A stretch of DNA of 21,068 nucleotides, taken from the NCBI GenBank assembly GCA_004376435.1, contig SOJS01000051.1, positions 1 to 21,068 on the forward strand, in the 5' to 3' direction. The position numbers were made by a program, and so were the translations under genes. Of this stretch, positions 14,183-20,799 are shown piece by piece (within the stretch, counting starts at the first letter, position 1; each line of letters starts with the position of its first letter). This stretch comes from Dehalococcoidia bacterium. GTDB taxonomy: Bacteria > Chloroflexota > Dehalococcoidia > Dehalococcoidales > JAUVZE01. The notes beneath the pieces are model-generated. The model was not told the origin of the DNA. It saw nothing but the letters and a program-made list of their open reading frames with translations, and ran no database searches.

Positions 14183-15316
14183 GTGAACTTGACTCCTTCT
14201 GAAGAACAGGAAATGCTAAAGACAATGGCCGGCGATTTTCTCAGCGATAAGCTCCCCAAGACAGCGGTTAAAGAGATGGAAGAGAGTGAGGCGGGCTATT
14301 CACCAGAGCTATGGCGGGAAATGGCAGAACTGGGCTGGATGGGGCTGGCACTTCCGGAAAAATACGGCGGTGGTGGTATGAGCTTCCTTGACCTGGCGGT
14401 GCTGTTGGAGGAGATGGGAGCTGCCTGCCTGCCTGGTCCCTACTTCTCCACGGTTATCCTTGGCGGTCTGCCCATCATTGATATCGGCAGTGATGAGCAA
14501 AAGGAGCAGTATCTGCCCAGGATAGCCAGCGGTGAGACAATCTTCACTCTCGCCCTAACTGAAGCCAGTGCCAGTTACCATGCCGCTTCAGTAGAGACCA
14601 AGGCTAGCGCCGATAAAGATGGCTATATTATTACCGGCACCAAGCTCTTTGTCCCCGACGCCCATGTTGCTGATTATATGCTGGTAGTTGCCCGAACTGA
14701 TGACAAAGCAAAGGACGAGGATAGGATTAGCCTATTTATCGTTGACAGTAAAAGCCAGGGTATAAGCCACACCCTTTTAGAGACAATTGCCAACGACAAG
14801 CTGTGTGAGGTTACCTTTGACCAGGTAAAAGTGTCTAAAGAGAATATCTTAGGGCAGCTAAACCAGGGGTGGGGTGAGGTTCAGAAGATAATCCAGCGGG
14901 CAGCGGTAGCCAAGTGCTGTGAGATGGTCGGCTGTATCCAGAAGGTGCTGGACATGACCATTGACTATGCCAAGGAGAGAAAGCAGTATGACCGCCCCAT
15001 TGGCAGCTTTCAGGTTATCCAGCACTACTGTGCCGATATGCTGACCGATGTTGATGGCGCCAGGCTGGCAACCTATCAAGCCGCCTGGATGGTAAGCGAG
15101 GGTCTCCCCGGTACTCAGGAGGTCGCCATTGCCAAGGCATGGACTGGGGAAGCCTGTCAGCGTGTTATCGCCCTGGCACACCAGATCCACGGTGCCATCG
15201 GCTGCACCATAGACCATGATTTACAATATTATACCCGGCGAGCCAAGGCGGCTGAGGTCACCTTTGGCGATGCCAGCTTCTACCAAGAGATAGTGGCTCA
15301 AGAGATGGGACTTTAG
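14183..15316 (+). CDS. Acyl-CoA dehydrogenase (probable second subunit of a pair)
   Basis: This 377-residue acyl-CoA dehydrogenase differs from its neighbour in informative ways. Where the first has SEPEAGSD, this one has LTEASASYHAAS, so the middle-domain substrate/FAD loop is degenerate. It keeps the RKQYDRPIGSFQ segment and the C-terminal HQIHGAIGCTIDHDLQYYTR, typical of the FadE-type partner subunits, but has no GTSEI-like end. In known heteromeric acyl-CoA dehydrogenases each subunit supplies only part of the FAD and substrate sites, and this pair fits that pattern. The start is GTG with a GAGGAGG site at 14169-14175. Its stop shares four bases (TTAG) with the convergent ispH. Confidence 0.9.
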   Translation: MNLTPSEEQEMLKTMAGDFLSDKLPKTAVKEMEESEAGYSPELWREMAELGWMGLALPEKYGGGGMSFLDLAVLLEEMGAACLPGPYFSTVILGGLPIIDIGSDEQKEQYLPRIASGETIFTLALTEASASYHAASVETKASADKDGYIITGTKLFVPDAHVADYMLVVARTDDKAKDEDRISLFIVDSKSQGISHTLLETIANDKLCEVTFDQVKVSKENILGQLNQGWGEVQKIIQRAAVAKCCEMVGCIQKVLDMTIDYAKERKQYDRPIGSFQVIQHYCADMLTDVDGARLATYQAAWMVSEGLPGTQEVAIAKAWTGEACQRVIALAHQIHGAIGCTIDHDLQYYTRRAKAAEVTFGDASFYQEIVAQEMGL

Positions 15317-16170
15317 CCCTCTTTTAGGGCTATGGCTTCCAGCCTTCTTAAGACCTCATCTATGGTCTGCTCACCGGTAGAAGCACCGGCCGTTACCCCT
15401 ATCAAGCGGCAGCCCTGAAGCCAGGGGGGCTGGATTTCATCGGCTGTTTCCACCAGATATGTTTTTGTCACCTTAGAGCACAACTCAGCCAGACGATTGC
15501 TGTTGGCGCTATTATACCCACCGATAACCACCATCAGGTCAGCCTTTTTTGCCAGCTTGAGGGCTTGGTGCTGCCGCTTCCTGATATCATGACAGATAGT
15601 ATCAATAATGCGTATCTCAGAGTCTTTGCTAAAGGCAGCATCAATAAGCTTCTTGGCAAACTCGGTAAAATCAGCCGGTATCTGGGTCGTCTGGGACAGA
15701 ACACCCAAACAGCGAGGTAGTGGCTCAAGGCCAGCAATAAACTTCTCATCCACAGCCGCTACCCCCCTGCCGCCAGTCCAGCCAAGGACACCTCTGACTT
15801 CAGGGTGGTCGGCATCACCATAGACAACAACAAAAAAACCAGCATCAGCCAGTTTCTTGGCTGCTGCCTGAGCGCGGTGAACAAAGGGGCAGGTGGTATT
15901 AATGATATTAATATGCCGCTCCCGAATCTCCTCTTCTAGCTGCGGGTCCACCCCATGACAGCTAATAGCCACCGACTTCCCCTTTATCTCAGCAACACTG
16001 TCCACCACCCGAACCCCAATCTCAGCCAGCTTTTGCACAACTTGCTGGTTATGCACTATTGCCCCCAGTGTCTCCACACCACCCTGCTCACGAGCCACTT
16101 TTTCCAGGATATTAACCGCCCGCTTCACCCCGAAGCAAAAGCCTATTTCAGCCGCCTTTTCAATTCTCAT
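15313..16170 (-). CDS. ispH: 4-hydroxy-3-methylbut-2-enyl diphosphate reductase
   Basis: IspH is the last enzyme of the MEP isoprenoid pathway, reducing HMBPP to IPP and DMAPP with an iron-sulfur cluster. The three cluster cysteines are Cys12 (GFCFGVKRA), Cys94 (TTCPFVHRA) and Cys193 (TICHDIRKRQ). Substrate-binding residues are also visible: His40 in IVHN, His72, Glu124 in HPEV, Thr161/162 in SQTT, the YNSANSNRL loop and Ser264 in GAST. Two small departures are SCHGVD in place of the usual RxHGV around the second histidine, and GASTGEQ in place of GASTP. The 285-residue length is normal. The ATG lies 11 bases inside the end of plsC, so the two are cotranslated. Confidence 0.95.
   Translation of the reverse strand: MRIEKAAEIGFCFGVKRAVNILEKVAREQGGVETLGAIVHNQQVVQKLAEIGVRVVDSVAEIKGKSVAISCHGVDPQLEEEIRERHINIINTTCPFVHRAQAAAKKLADAGFFVVVYGDADHPEVRGVLGWTGGRGVAAVDEKFIAGLEPLPRCLGVLSQTTQIPADFTEFAKKLIDAAFSKDSEIRIIDTICHDIRKRQHQALKLAKKADLMVVIGGYNSANSNRLAELCSKVTKTYLVETADEIQPPWLQGCRLIGVTAGASTGEQTIDEVLRRLEAIALKEG
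15314..15332. terminator. Small hairpin at the convergent ends of the dehydrogenase and ispH
   Basis: TAGCCCT (15314-15320) pairs with AGGGCTA (15326-15332) around the 5-base loop CTTTT. It includes the stop codons of both genes. The 7-bp stem without a following T run makes only a weak candidate for bidirectional termination. Confidence 0.35.
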
Positions 16171-16816
16171 GCCGGCTAGCTTCCTTTCCAGTATAACTGC
16201 CCCGATACTCCTCAGGGAGAAGCTCGGCGATACGCCCCATTACCAAAGTGGTAAACTTAATAAGCTCATCTTTAGTTGATTTACTGCCCGCTGACGGCGG
16301 ATAGAAAGGGCGACCGATATTAACCATCAGCCGGGGGCGGCGCACTAGCCAGGTAAGACCTTTAATCTTTTCCGTGCCGGTAATGCCTATCGGGAGAACT
16401 GGGGTACCACTACGCAAGGCTATCAGTGCCGAGCCAGGCAAAGCCGGCCACAGCCGGGCATCACGGCTCCTTGACCCTTCCGGGAACATAACCAGAGCCT
16501 GACCATCAGCCAGGACCTGCCCTGCCTGGCGTAGTGCCTTCCTGTCTAATCTCCCCCGATGCACCGGAAATGCACCCAGGCAGCGTATAAAGTAGCTTGA
16601 GAATCGGGAACGAAACAGCCCCTCTTTAGCCATAAATATTACCTTGCGCTTAAGGCAAACACCAAGCAGAGGCGGGTCAGCCAGATTAAGATGGTTGGCT
16701 ACAATCAGCACCGCTCCCTGCTCAGGGACATTTTCCCTGCCTCTTACCCGACAGCGGGTCAGCAGGGCAAAAAGCACTATAACCAATACCCTGGTAACAT
16801 AATAAAACCAAGACAC
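16160..16816 (-). CDS. plsC: 1-acyl-sn-glycerol-3-phosphate acyltransferase
   Basis: PlsC acylates lysophosphatidic acid to phosphatidic acid at the membrane. Block I of the acyltransferase family, the HX4D motif, is NHLNLADPP with His42 and Asp47. The later blocks are FPVHRGRLDR near 83, FPEGSRSRD at 111-119 and LPIGITGTE. A hydrophobic N-terminal segment (residues 5-20) anchors it to the membrane. I start it at GTG 16816, seven bases after GGAGG at 16828-16824. The longer TTG form from 16843 would sit almost at the predicted transcription start. ispH overlaps its 3' end. This family can also have other glycerolipid substrates. Confidence 0.9.
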   Translation of the reverse strand: MSWFYYVTRVLVIVLFALLTRCRVRGRENVPEQGAVLIVANHLNLADPPLLGVCLKRKVIFMAKEGLFRSRFSSYFIRCLGAFPVHRGRLDRKALRQAGQVLADGQALVMFPEGSRSRDARLWPALPGSALIALRSGTPVLPIGITGTEKIKGLTWLVRRPRLMVNIGRPFYPPSAGSKSTKDELIKFTTLVMGRIAELLPEEYRGSYTGKEASRHEN

Positions 16817-16852
16817 TACCCTGCCTCCATAAAGGAGTGGCAATGATTAATC

Positions 16853-16882
16853 ATTATATCTTATAGATAGAGACGAAGACAA
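16853..16882 (-). promoter_or_regulatory. Putative plsC-ispH promoter with adjacent palindrome
   Basis: On the minus strand, TTGTCT (16882-16877) is followed after 18 bases by a perfect TATAAT (16858-16853). A perfect 12-bp palindrome, ATGATTAATCAT (16843-16854), abuts the -10 and covers the expected transcription start, so it could be an operator. It is equally possible that it is chance in an AT-rich stretch. Confidence 0.5.
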
Positions 16883-16896
16883 ACAAGCAGTGCCCT

Positions 16897-16925
16897 TTGA
16901 CCACGGGCAGGTGAGATGCTAAAAT
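16897..16925 (+). promoter_or_regulatory. Putative yebC-ruvC-ruvA promoter
   Basis: TTGACC (16897-16902) and TAAAAT (16920-16925) are separated by 17 bases, five of six matches to each hexamer. The leader to the yebC ATG at 16944 would be only about 12 bases, with an AAAAAGGG-like site inside it. Confidence 0.6.
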
Positions 16926-16943
16926 TAAAAAGGGAAATTAGAG

Positions 16944-17699
16944 ATGTCAGGACATTCCAAGTGGTCTTCAATCAAGCACCAGAAAGGGGTAACCGATGCC
17001 CGACGGGGTCAACTTTTCACCAAGCTAACCCGTGAGATTATAATTGCCGTGCGTCAGGGAGGCAGCAACCCGGAGACAAACTTCAGGCTACGCCTGGTGG
17101 TACAAAGGGCACGTGATAGCAACATGCCCTCAGATAATATAGAGCGGGCAATCAAGCGGGGCGGCGGCGCGGTGGAGGGGGCGGCCCTAGTAGAGATGGT
17201 CCTTGAGGGCTACGGTCCCAGCGGGGCGGCTATCCTGGTGCAGGCGCTAACTGACAACCGCAACCGCACCCTGCAGGATGTGCGTAATATATTCTCGCGC
17301 AGTAGCGGCAGCCTGGGGGAGAGCGGCTGTGTCGCCTGGCTCTTTGAGCCCAGAGGGCTGATCAGGCTCAAGGCTAATGATGCCGATGCCGAGGAGCTGG
17401 AGCTACAAGCAATAGATGCCGGCGCTGAGGATATCAAGCTGGAAAACGGCTATGTGGAGATTTACACCAAGCCCGAGGAGCTGGAAAGAGTCAGGAAAGC
17501 GCTGGAGGAGCAGAAACTAGCCATCGTCTCCTCCGAGTTGATTATGATGTCCAAGACCACAGTTGAGCTTGAGGAAAAGGCAGCCCTGCAAACCCTAAAG
17601 CTGCTGGACAAGCTGGAGGGGCTGGATGAAGTGCAGCATGTAACCACCAATGCCGATTTTCCCGATTCTGTTCTGGAGAAGTATCAGGCGTCGGCTTAA
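16944..17699 (+). CDS. yebC: YebC/TACO1-family protein
   Basis: YebC-family proteins were long annotated as transcriptional regulators. More recent work on family members points to a ribosome-associated role at proline-rich stalls. The 251-residue length and the N-terminal signature GHSKWSSIKHQKG, with GQLFTKLTREI and MPSDNIERAIKRGGG, are diagnostic. The central acidic domain (ALVEMVLEGYGPSGAAI, LTDNRNRT) and the C-terminal LDEVQHVTTN block are also conserved. The gene heads the widely conserved yebC-ruvC-ruvA cluster, with ruvC starting 31 bases after its stop. Molecular role here is taken from the family, not from the window. Confidence 0.95.
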   Translation: MSGHSKWSSIKHQKGVTDARRGQLFTKLTREIIIAVRQGGSNPETNFRLRLVVQRARDSNMPSDNIERAIKRGGGAVEGAALVEMVLEGYGPSGAAILVQALTDNRNRTLQDVRNIFSRSSGSLGESGCVAWLFEPRGLIRLKANDADAEELELQAIDAGAEDIKLENGYVEIYTKPEELERVRKALEEQKLAIVSSELIMMSKTTVELEEKAALQTLKLLDKLEGLDEVQHVTTNADFPDSVLEKYQASA

Positions 17700-17730
17700 T
17701 ATTGCCCACCACCCCGAATTGAGTAATGTG

Positions 17731-18234
17731 ATGAGGATTTTAGGAGTTGACCCGGGCACAGTAACCATGGGCTACGGAGTGATTGAAGATAGCAATGATG
17801 AGATAACCGTCATTGATTTTGGCGCTCTAAAAAGCCGGCCACGCTCCCCGATCGGGGAGCGTTTGAGCTATCTCTATCAGCAGCTTGTTGAGGTTATCAG
17901 CCGCTGTCAGCCGGATGTGTTAGCGGTGGAGCAACCGTTTGTAGCTAAGAATGTCAGGTCGGCACTGGCAATAGGCAAGGCTCAGGCAATAGCCATCCTG
18001 GCGGCGGCTAACAAGGGAATCCCGACCTATGAATATACTCCGGCTCGGGTAAAGCAGGTGGTTGCCAGTTACGGCGGTAGCTCCAAAGAGCAGGTTCAGG
18101 AGATGGTCAAGCTCCAGCTTGGGCTCACCCAGGTGCCCCAGCCGCATGATGCCGCCGATGCCCTGGCAGTGGCTATCTGCCACCAGCGTGAGGCGCACTT
18201 AAAAAGCCTGCTGGATAAGGAGCAACAGAGATGA
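17731..18234 (+). CDS. ruvC: Crossover junction endodeoxyribonuclease RuvC
   Basis: RuvC is the dimeric nuclease that resolves Holliday junctions with RuvAB. The acidic catalytic residues are in place: the Asp of GVDPGTVTMGYGV at the N-terminus, the Glu in LAVEQPFVAKN, and the two Asps in PHDAADALAVA near the C-terminus. I start it at ATG 17731, giving about 167 residues and the canonical MRILGVDPG beginning. Longer in-frame starts would overlap yebC and add a non-homologous Arg-rich stretch. The ribosome-binding site is weak, suggesting coupling to yebC translation. The stop TGA overlaps the ruvA ATG as ATGA. Confidence 0.95.
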   Translation: MRILGVDPGTVTMGYGVIEDSNDEITVIDFGALKSRPRSPIGERLSYLYQQLVEVISRCQPDVLAVEQPFVAKNVRSALAIGKAQAIAILAAANKGIPTYEYTPARVKQVVASYGGSSKEQVQEMVKLQLGLTQVPQPHDAADALAVAICHQREAHLKSLLDKEQQR

Positions 18235-18809
18235 TAGCCAGTATCAACGGCAAACTAGAGGCACTCAGCGGTGACGGGGCAGTTGTTAATGTCGGCGGGG
18301 TCGGCTTTCAGGTGTTTATGCCCACCTCCACTCTAAGCAAGCTGGGCACTGTCGGCAGGGAGGTAAAGCTGTATACCCATCTCCACTTGAGGGAGGATAA
18401 TGCCACCCTGTATGGCTTTGCCTCGCCTGAGGAGCTGGAGCTTTTTCAGGTGTTAATCAGTATCTCCGGCTTAGGTCCCAAACTGGCACTGGCGATGCTA
18501 TCAACAATGGATATTGAGCAGCTCGGCACAGCCATCGCCACCGGCAATACTGAACTGCTGACGGTGGTCCCCGGGGTAGGCAAGAAGATGGCTAACCGCA
18601 TTGTCCTGGAGCTCAAGGAAAAGATAGGGGCTGGCTGGGTAAGCACTGCCGAGCTGGTGCAGGAGAACGCCGATGTCCTGGCAGCACTAACCGCCCTCGG
18701 CTACTCCGCCACCGAGGCAGGTCGGGCGGTAGCCACCCTCCCCCCCGACCAGAACCTAACCCTTGAGGATAAGGTCAAGCTGGCGCTGGGGTATTTTGGG
18801 GGAAAGTAA
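18231..18809 (+). CDS. ruvA: Holliday junction DNA helicase subunit RuvA
   Basis: RuvA tetramers bind four-way junctions and load the RuvB motor. The three domains are visible: an N-terminal OB-fold (residues 1-62) ending in HLREDNATLYGF, a middle domain with two helix-hairpin-helix motifs (ISISGLGPKLALAML and TVVPGVGKKMANRIVLELK), and after a short linker the C-terminal RuvB-binding three-helix domain (DVLAALTALGYSATEA to the end). The 192-residue length is normal. The start overlaps the ruvC stop by four bases. ruvB, which often follows, is not in the next position; a restriction gene is there instead. Confidence 0.96.
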   Translation: MIASINGKLEALSGDGAVVNVGGVGFQVFMPTSTLSKLGTVGREVKLYTHLHLREDNATLYGFASPEELELFQVLISISGLGPKLALAMLSTMDIEQLGTAIATGNTELLTVVPGVGKKMANRIVLELKEKIGAGWVSTAELVQENADVLAALTALGYSATEAGRAVATLPPDQNLTLEDKVKLALGYFGGK

Positions 18810-18829
18810 ATATTGGGAGGTAGATAAAA

Positions 18830-19738
18830 ATGGCAATACCGGACTATCAGACAATAATGCTTCCTCTATTGAAATTAGCCGGGGACAAACAGGAACATTC
18901 GCTGTGGCAAGCAATAGACACTCTTGCTAATCAGTTTAATCTGACTAATGAAGAACGGCGAGAACTACTGTCAAGCGGACATCAGGCAATATTCAATAAT
19001 AGGGTTGGATGGGCTCGGACATACATGAAGAAGGCAGGGTTGCTTAAGCTACCCCGACGCGGGTTCCATCGCATAACTGACAGAGGATTAGAAGTACTAA
19101 AACGAAACCCTCCAAGAATCGATGTTAAATTCCTATTTCAATTCCAAGAATTCAGAGAGTTCAAGGCCATTAGGCGAGAAAAAACCACGGCACAAGAAGA
19201 GGTGGAAGAAGAACAAGGAAAAACCCCCGAAGAGGTACTGGAGAGTGCCTACCAGAACCTTAGAGATGGACTTGCCAATGACCTTCTCCAGCAAATCAAA
19301 GCAAGTCCTCCAAGCCTATTCGAAAATATTGTTGTAGACCTTCTCGTCAAAATGGGTTACGGAGGTAGTCGAAAGGATGCCGGAAAGGCAATCGGGAAAA
19401 CCGGAGACGAAGGAATAGATGGCATAATCAAGGAAGACCCGCTAGGGTTAGACATCATTTACATTCAGGCTAAAAAGTGGGGGAACACTGTCAGCCGACC
19501 TGAAATTCAAAAATTTGCGGGTGCTCTCCAAGGGAAACGTGCAAGAAAAGGCATATTTATAACCACGTCGAACTACACTAGAGAGGCGCGTGACTTCGCG
19601 TCTAGTATAGACACTAAAATTGTATTGATTGACGGAGACCAACTCGCACAGTTCATGATTGACCACAATATTGGTGTTAGCCCCAGTGCTATGTATGAAA
19701 CCAAAAGAATAGATTTGGATTACTTCACAGAAGAATAG
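18830..19738 (+). CDS. mrr: Mrr-type (type IV) restriction endonuclease
   Basis: Mrr enzymes cut foreign or modified DNA. The 302-residue protein has an N-terminal Mrr winged-helix domain (about 1-95, with NRVGWARTYMKKAGLL and RRGFHRITDRGLEVL), a Glu-rich coiled linker (about 115-145), and a C-terminal PD-(D/E)XK-like nuclease domain (about 155-285). The catalytic pattern is present: Glu165, GDEGIDG with Asp197, and QAKKW with Gln213 and Lys215. The conserved KGIFITTSNYTREA segment follows. No methyltransferase or specificity subunit is adjacent, so a solitary type IV action is likely. Base composition is visibly AT-richer than in ruvA and yebC, which suggests horizontal acquisition. A GGGAGG site precedes the ATG. 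Confidence 0.93.
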   Translation: MAIPDYQTIMLPLLKLAGDKQEHSLWQAIDTLANQFNLTNEERRELLSSGHQAIFNNRVGWARTYMKKAGLLKLPRRGFHRITDRGLEVLKRNPPRIDVKFLFQFQEFREFKAIRREKTTAQEEVEEEQGKTPEEVLESAYQNLRDGLANDLLQQIKASPPSLFENIVVDLLVKMGYGGSRKDAGKAIGKTGDEGIDGIIKEDPLGLDIIYIQAKKWGNTVSRPEIQKFAGALQGKRARKGIFITTSNYTREARDFASSIDTKIVLIDGDQLAQFMIDHNIGVSPSAMYETKRIDLDYFTEE

Positions 19739-19806
19739 ATAACTACTACATAATAAGGCGTTGCAGTCAGCATAATTTGTAGATTATTTGTAACCCCATC
19801 CCCTAA

Positions 19807-19835
19807 TTGAAACCGATGCAGTATGGGGATATACT
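19807..19835 (+). promoter_or_regulatory. Putative promoter of the leader ORF and methyltransferase
   Basis: TTGAAA (19807-19812) and TATACT (19830-19835) are 17 bases apart. An inverted repeat, ATCCCC (19798-19803) and GGGGAT (19825-19830), flanks the -35 and touches the -10, and could be an operator. The rest of the gap from 19739 is AT-rich and shows no other clear signal or gene. Confidence 0.6.
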
Positions 19836-19900
19836 ATTTATAGGAGGCTTTTTACAGCGAAAGTAACTATGCCCCAGTTTGAGATAGTTTCTGATTTTAG
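19834..19900 (+). repeat. Duplicate of the uvrB translation start region (copy 1)
   Basis: This 67-base stretch matches 20734-20799, 900 bases downstream, with a few mismatches and one-base gaps. It includes CTATTTA, a TAGGAG ribosome-binding site, the spacer AAGTAACTATGCC, and an exact 25-base run at 19876-19900 that equals 20775-20799. The matched coding part is the first eleven codons of uvrB with a single Glu-to-Gln change. Similarity stops abruptly after 19900. Confidence 0.9.
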
Positions 19901-19937
19901 GTTAATCCCCTGTATGAGGGAAAAGGTGAAGAGGTGA
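19869..19937 (+). CDS. Short leader ORF derived from the start of uvrB
   Basis: This 22-codon ORF begins MPQFEIVSDFR, matching the UvrB N-terminus MPEFEIVSDFR, and then runs into an unrelated tail ending VKR. It has its own TAGGAGG site at 19841-19847, although that is about 20 bases upstream of the ATG. Its TGA at 19935-19937 lies within the GTGATG start of the methyltransferase gene. It may be a uvrB remnant that now serves for translational coupling. Whether the peptide itself does anything is unknown. Confidence 0.4.
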   Translation: MPQFEIVSDFRLIPCMREKVKR

Positions 19938-20716
19938 TGTTGCCCCCATCGCATAGCAGAACCACTCCATTAAGGCCCCTCAAGTGGTATAAAAAACTGG
20001 CCACAATAAAAGGACGGCTTGAAGCCGGAGCCTTTCTTATCGAAGGAGATAGGGGCATTAGACAGATTATGAGCCACCATCCCGGTGAAATAATTGAAAT
20101 CATAACGATAGAAGAACCACCACCGGTTTACCACAACCATTCTATCCACCTTGTTACTGACCGGCAGTTTCACTCAATCTGTTCCACAAAGACGCCTCAA
20201 GGAATTATTGCCGTTGTCCGTCTACCTCAGGATATGTACTCGGGACACCTGCCGGAGAATATCGGCACTAAAATCTTATTACTCGAAGATATTCAGGACC
20301 CCGGCAATGTGGGTTCCCTCATCCGCACTGCCGCCGCTTTCAATTTTTCCGGGGTTATTCTGACAGAAAAATGCGCTGACCCCTTATCCCCGAAATGCGT
20401 TCAGTCAACAGCGGGTACAATATTATCAGTGTGGCTCAGAAGAACTAGCCATTATCTTAAGCTCGCCGAGGCACTGAAAAAAGACGGCTACTCCTTTGTT
20501 GCCACCGAGCTTAATGGCGTGGAAGAGCCGTCGATTCTTTGCCGCCAAGATAAACTCCTGCTGGCGCTGGGCAACGAAGCGTCTGGCCTTTCACAAGCGG
20601 TGTTACACGCCTCTGATTATCAATTAAGAATTCCCACTATCCGGGAAAAAGCTGAATCGCTGAATGTAGCGGCTTGCGGAGCAATTTGCATGTATTTGAG
20701 CTCTCAAAAATGTTGA
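19934..20716 (+). CDS. SPOUT-family RNA 2'-O-ribose methyltransferase (TrmH/RlmB-like)
   Basis: SPOUT enzymes of this group methylate the 2'-OH of a nucleotide in tRNA or rRNA using S-adenosylmethionine bound in a trefoil knot. The 260-residue protein has an N-terminal substrate-binding domain (about 15-100, with RLEAGAFLIEGDRGIRQIM) and the catalytic domain with motif 1 DPGNVGSLIRTA (122-133), motif 2 LALGNEASGLS (210-220) and motif 3 ESLNVAACGAICMY (241-254). Its exact RNA target cannot be told; TsnR-type and RlmB-type enzymes look alike here. Start is GTG 19934 or ATG 19937, both after AAAGGTG and overlapping the leader ORF stop. It sits between the two copies of the uvrB start region. Confidence 0.92.
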   Translation: MMLPPSHSRTTPLRPLKWYKKLATIKGRLEAGAFLIEGDRGIRQIMSHHPGEIIEIITIEEPPPVYHNHSIHLVTDRQFHSICSTKTPQGIIAVVRLPQDMYSGHLPENIGTKILLLEDIQDPGNVGSLIRTAAAFNFSGVILTEKCADPLSPKCVQSTAGTILSVWLRRTSHYLKLAEALKKDGYSFVATELNGVEEPSILCRQDKLLLALGNEASGLSQAVLHASDYQLRIPTIREKAESLNVAACGAICMYLSSQKC

Positions 20717-20733
20717 ACTGCTGTTTAACGGCT

Positions 20734-20799
20734 CTATTTATTAGGAGACCTTTTAGCGGAAGTAACTATGCCAGAGTTTGAGATAGTTTCTGATTTTAG
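20734..20799 (+). repeat. Start region of intact uvrB (copy 2 of the duplicated segment)
   Basis: This is the downstream copy of the 67-base segment found at 19834-19900. It carries the TAGGAG ribosome-binding site of uvrB (20742-20747) and its first codons. A weak promoter candidate, TTGAAC (20713-20718) with TATTTA (20735-20740) after 16 bases, overlaps the stop codon of the methyltransferase gene. Confidence 0.9.

Noticed and set aside
17650..17730. Longer RuvC N-terminus overlapping yebC
   Set aside because: The extra residues are Arg-rich and unlike the family; MRILGVDPG at 17731 is the standard beginning.
19739..20733. Insertion sequence or transposon carrying the methyltransferase
   Set aside because: No transposase, integrase or terminal inverted repeats are visible; only the direct repeat of the uvrB start region flanks the gene.
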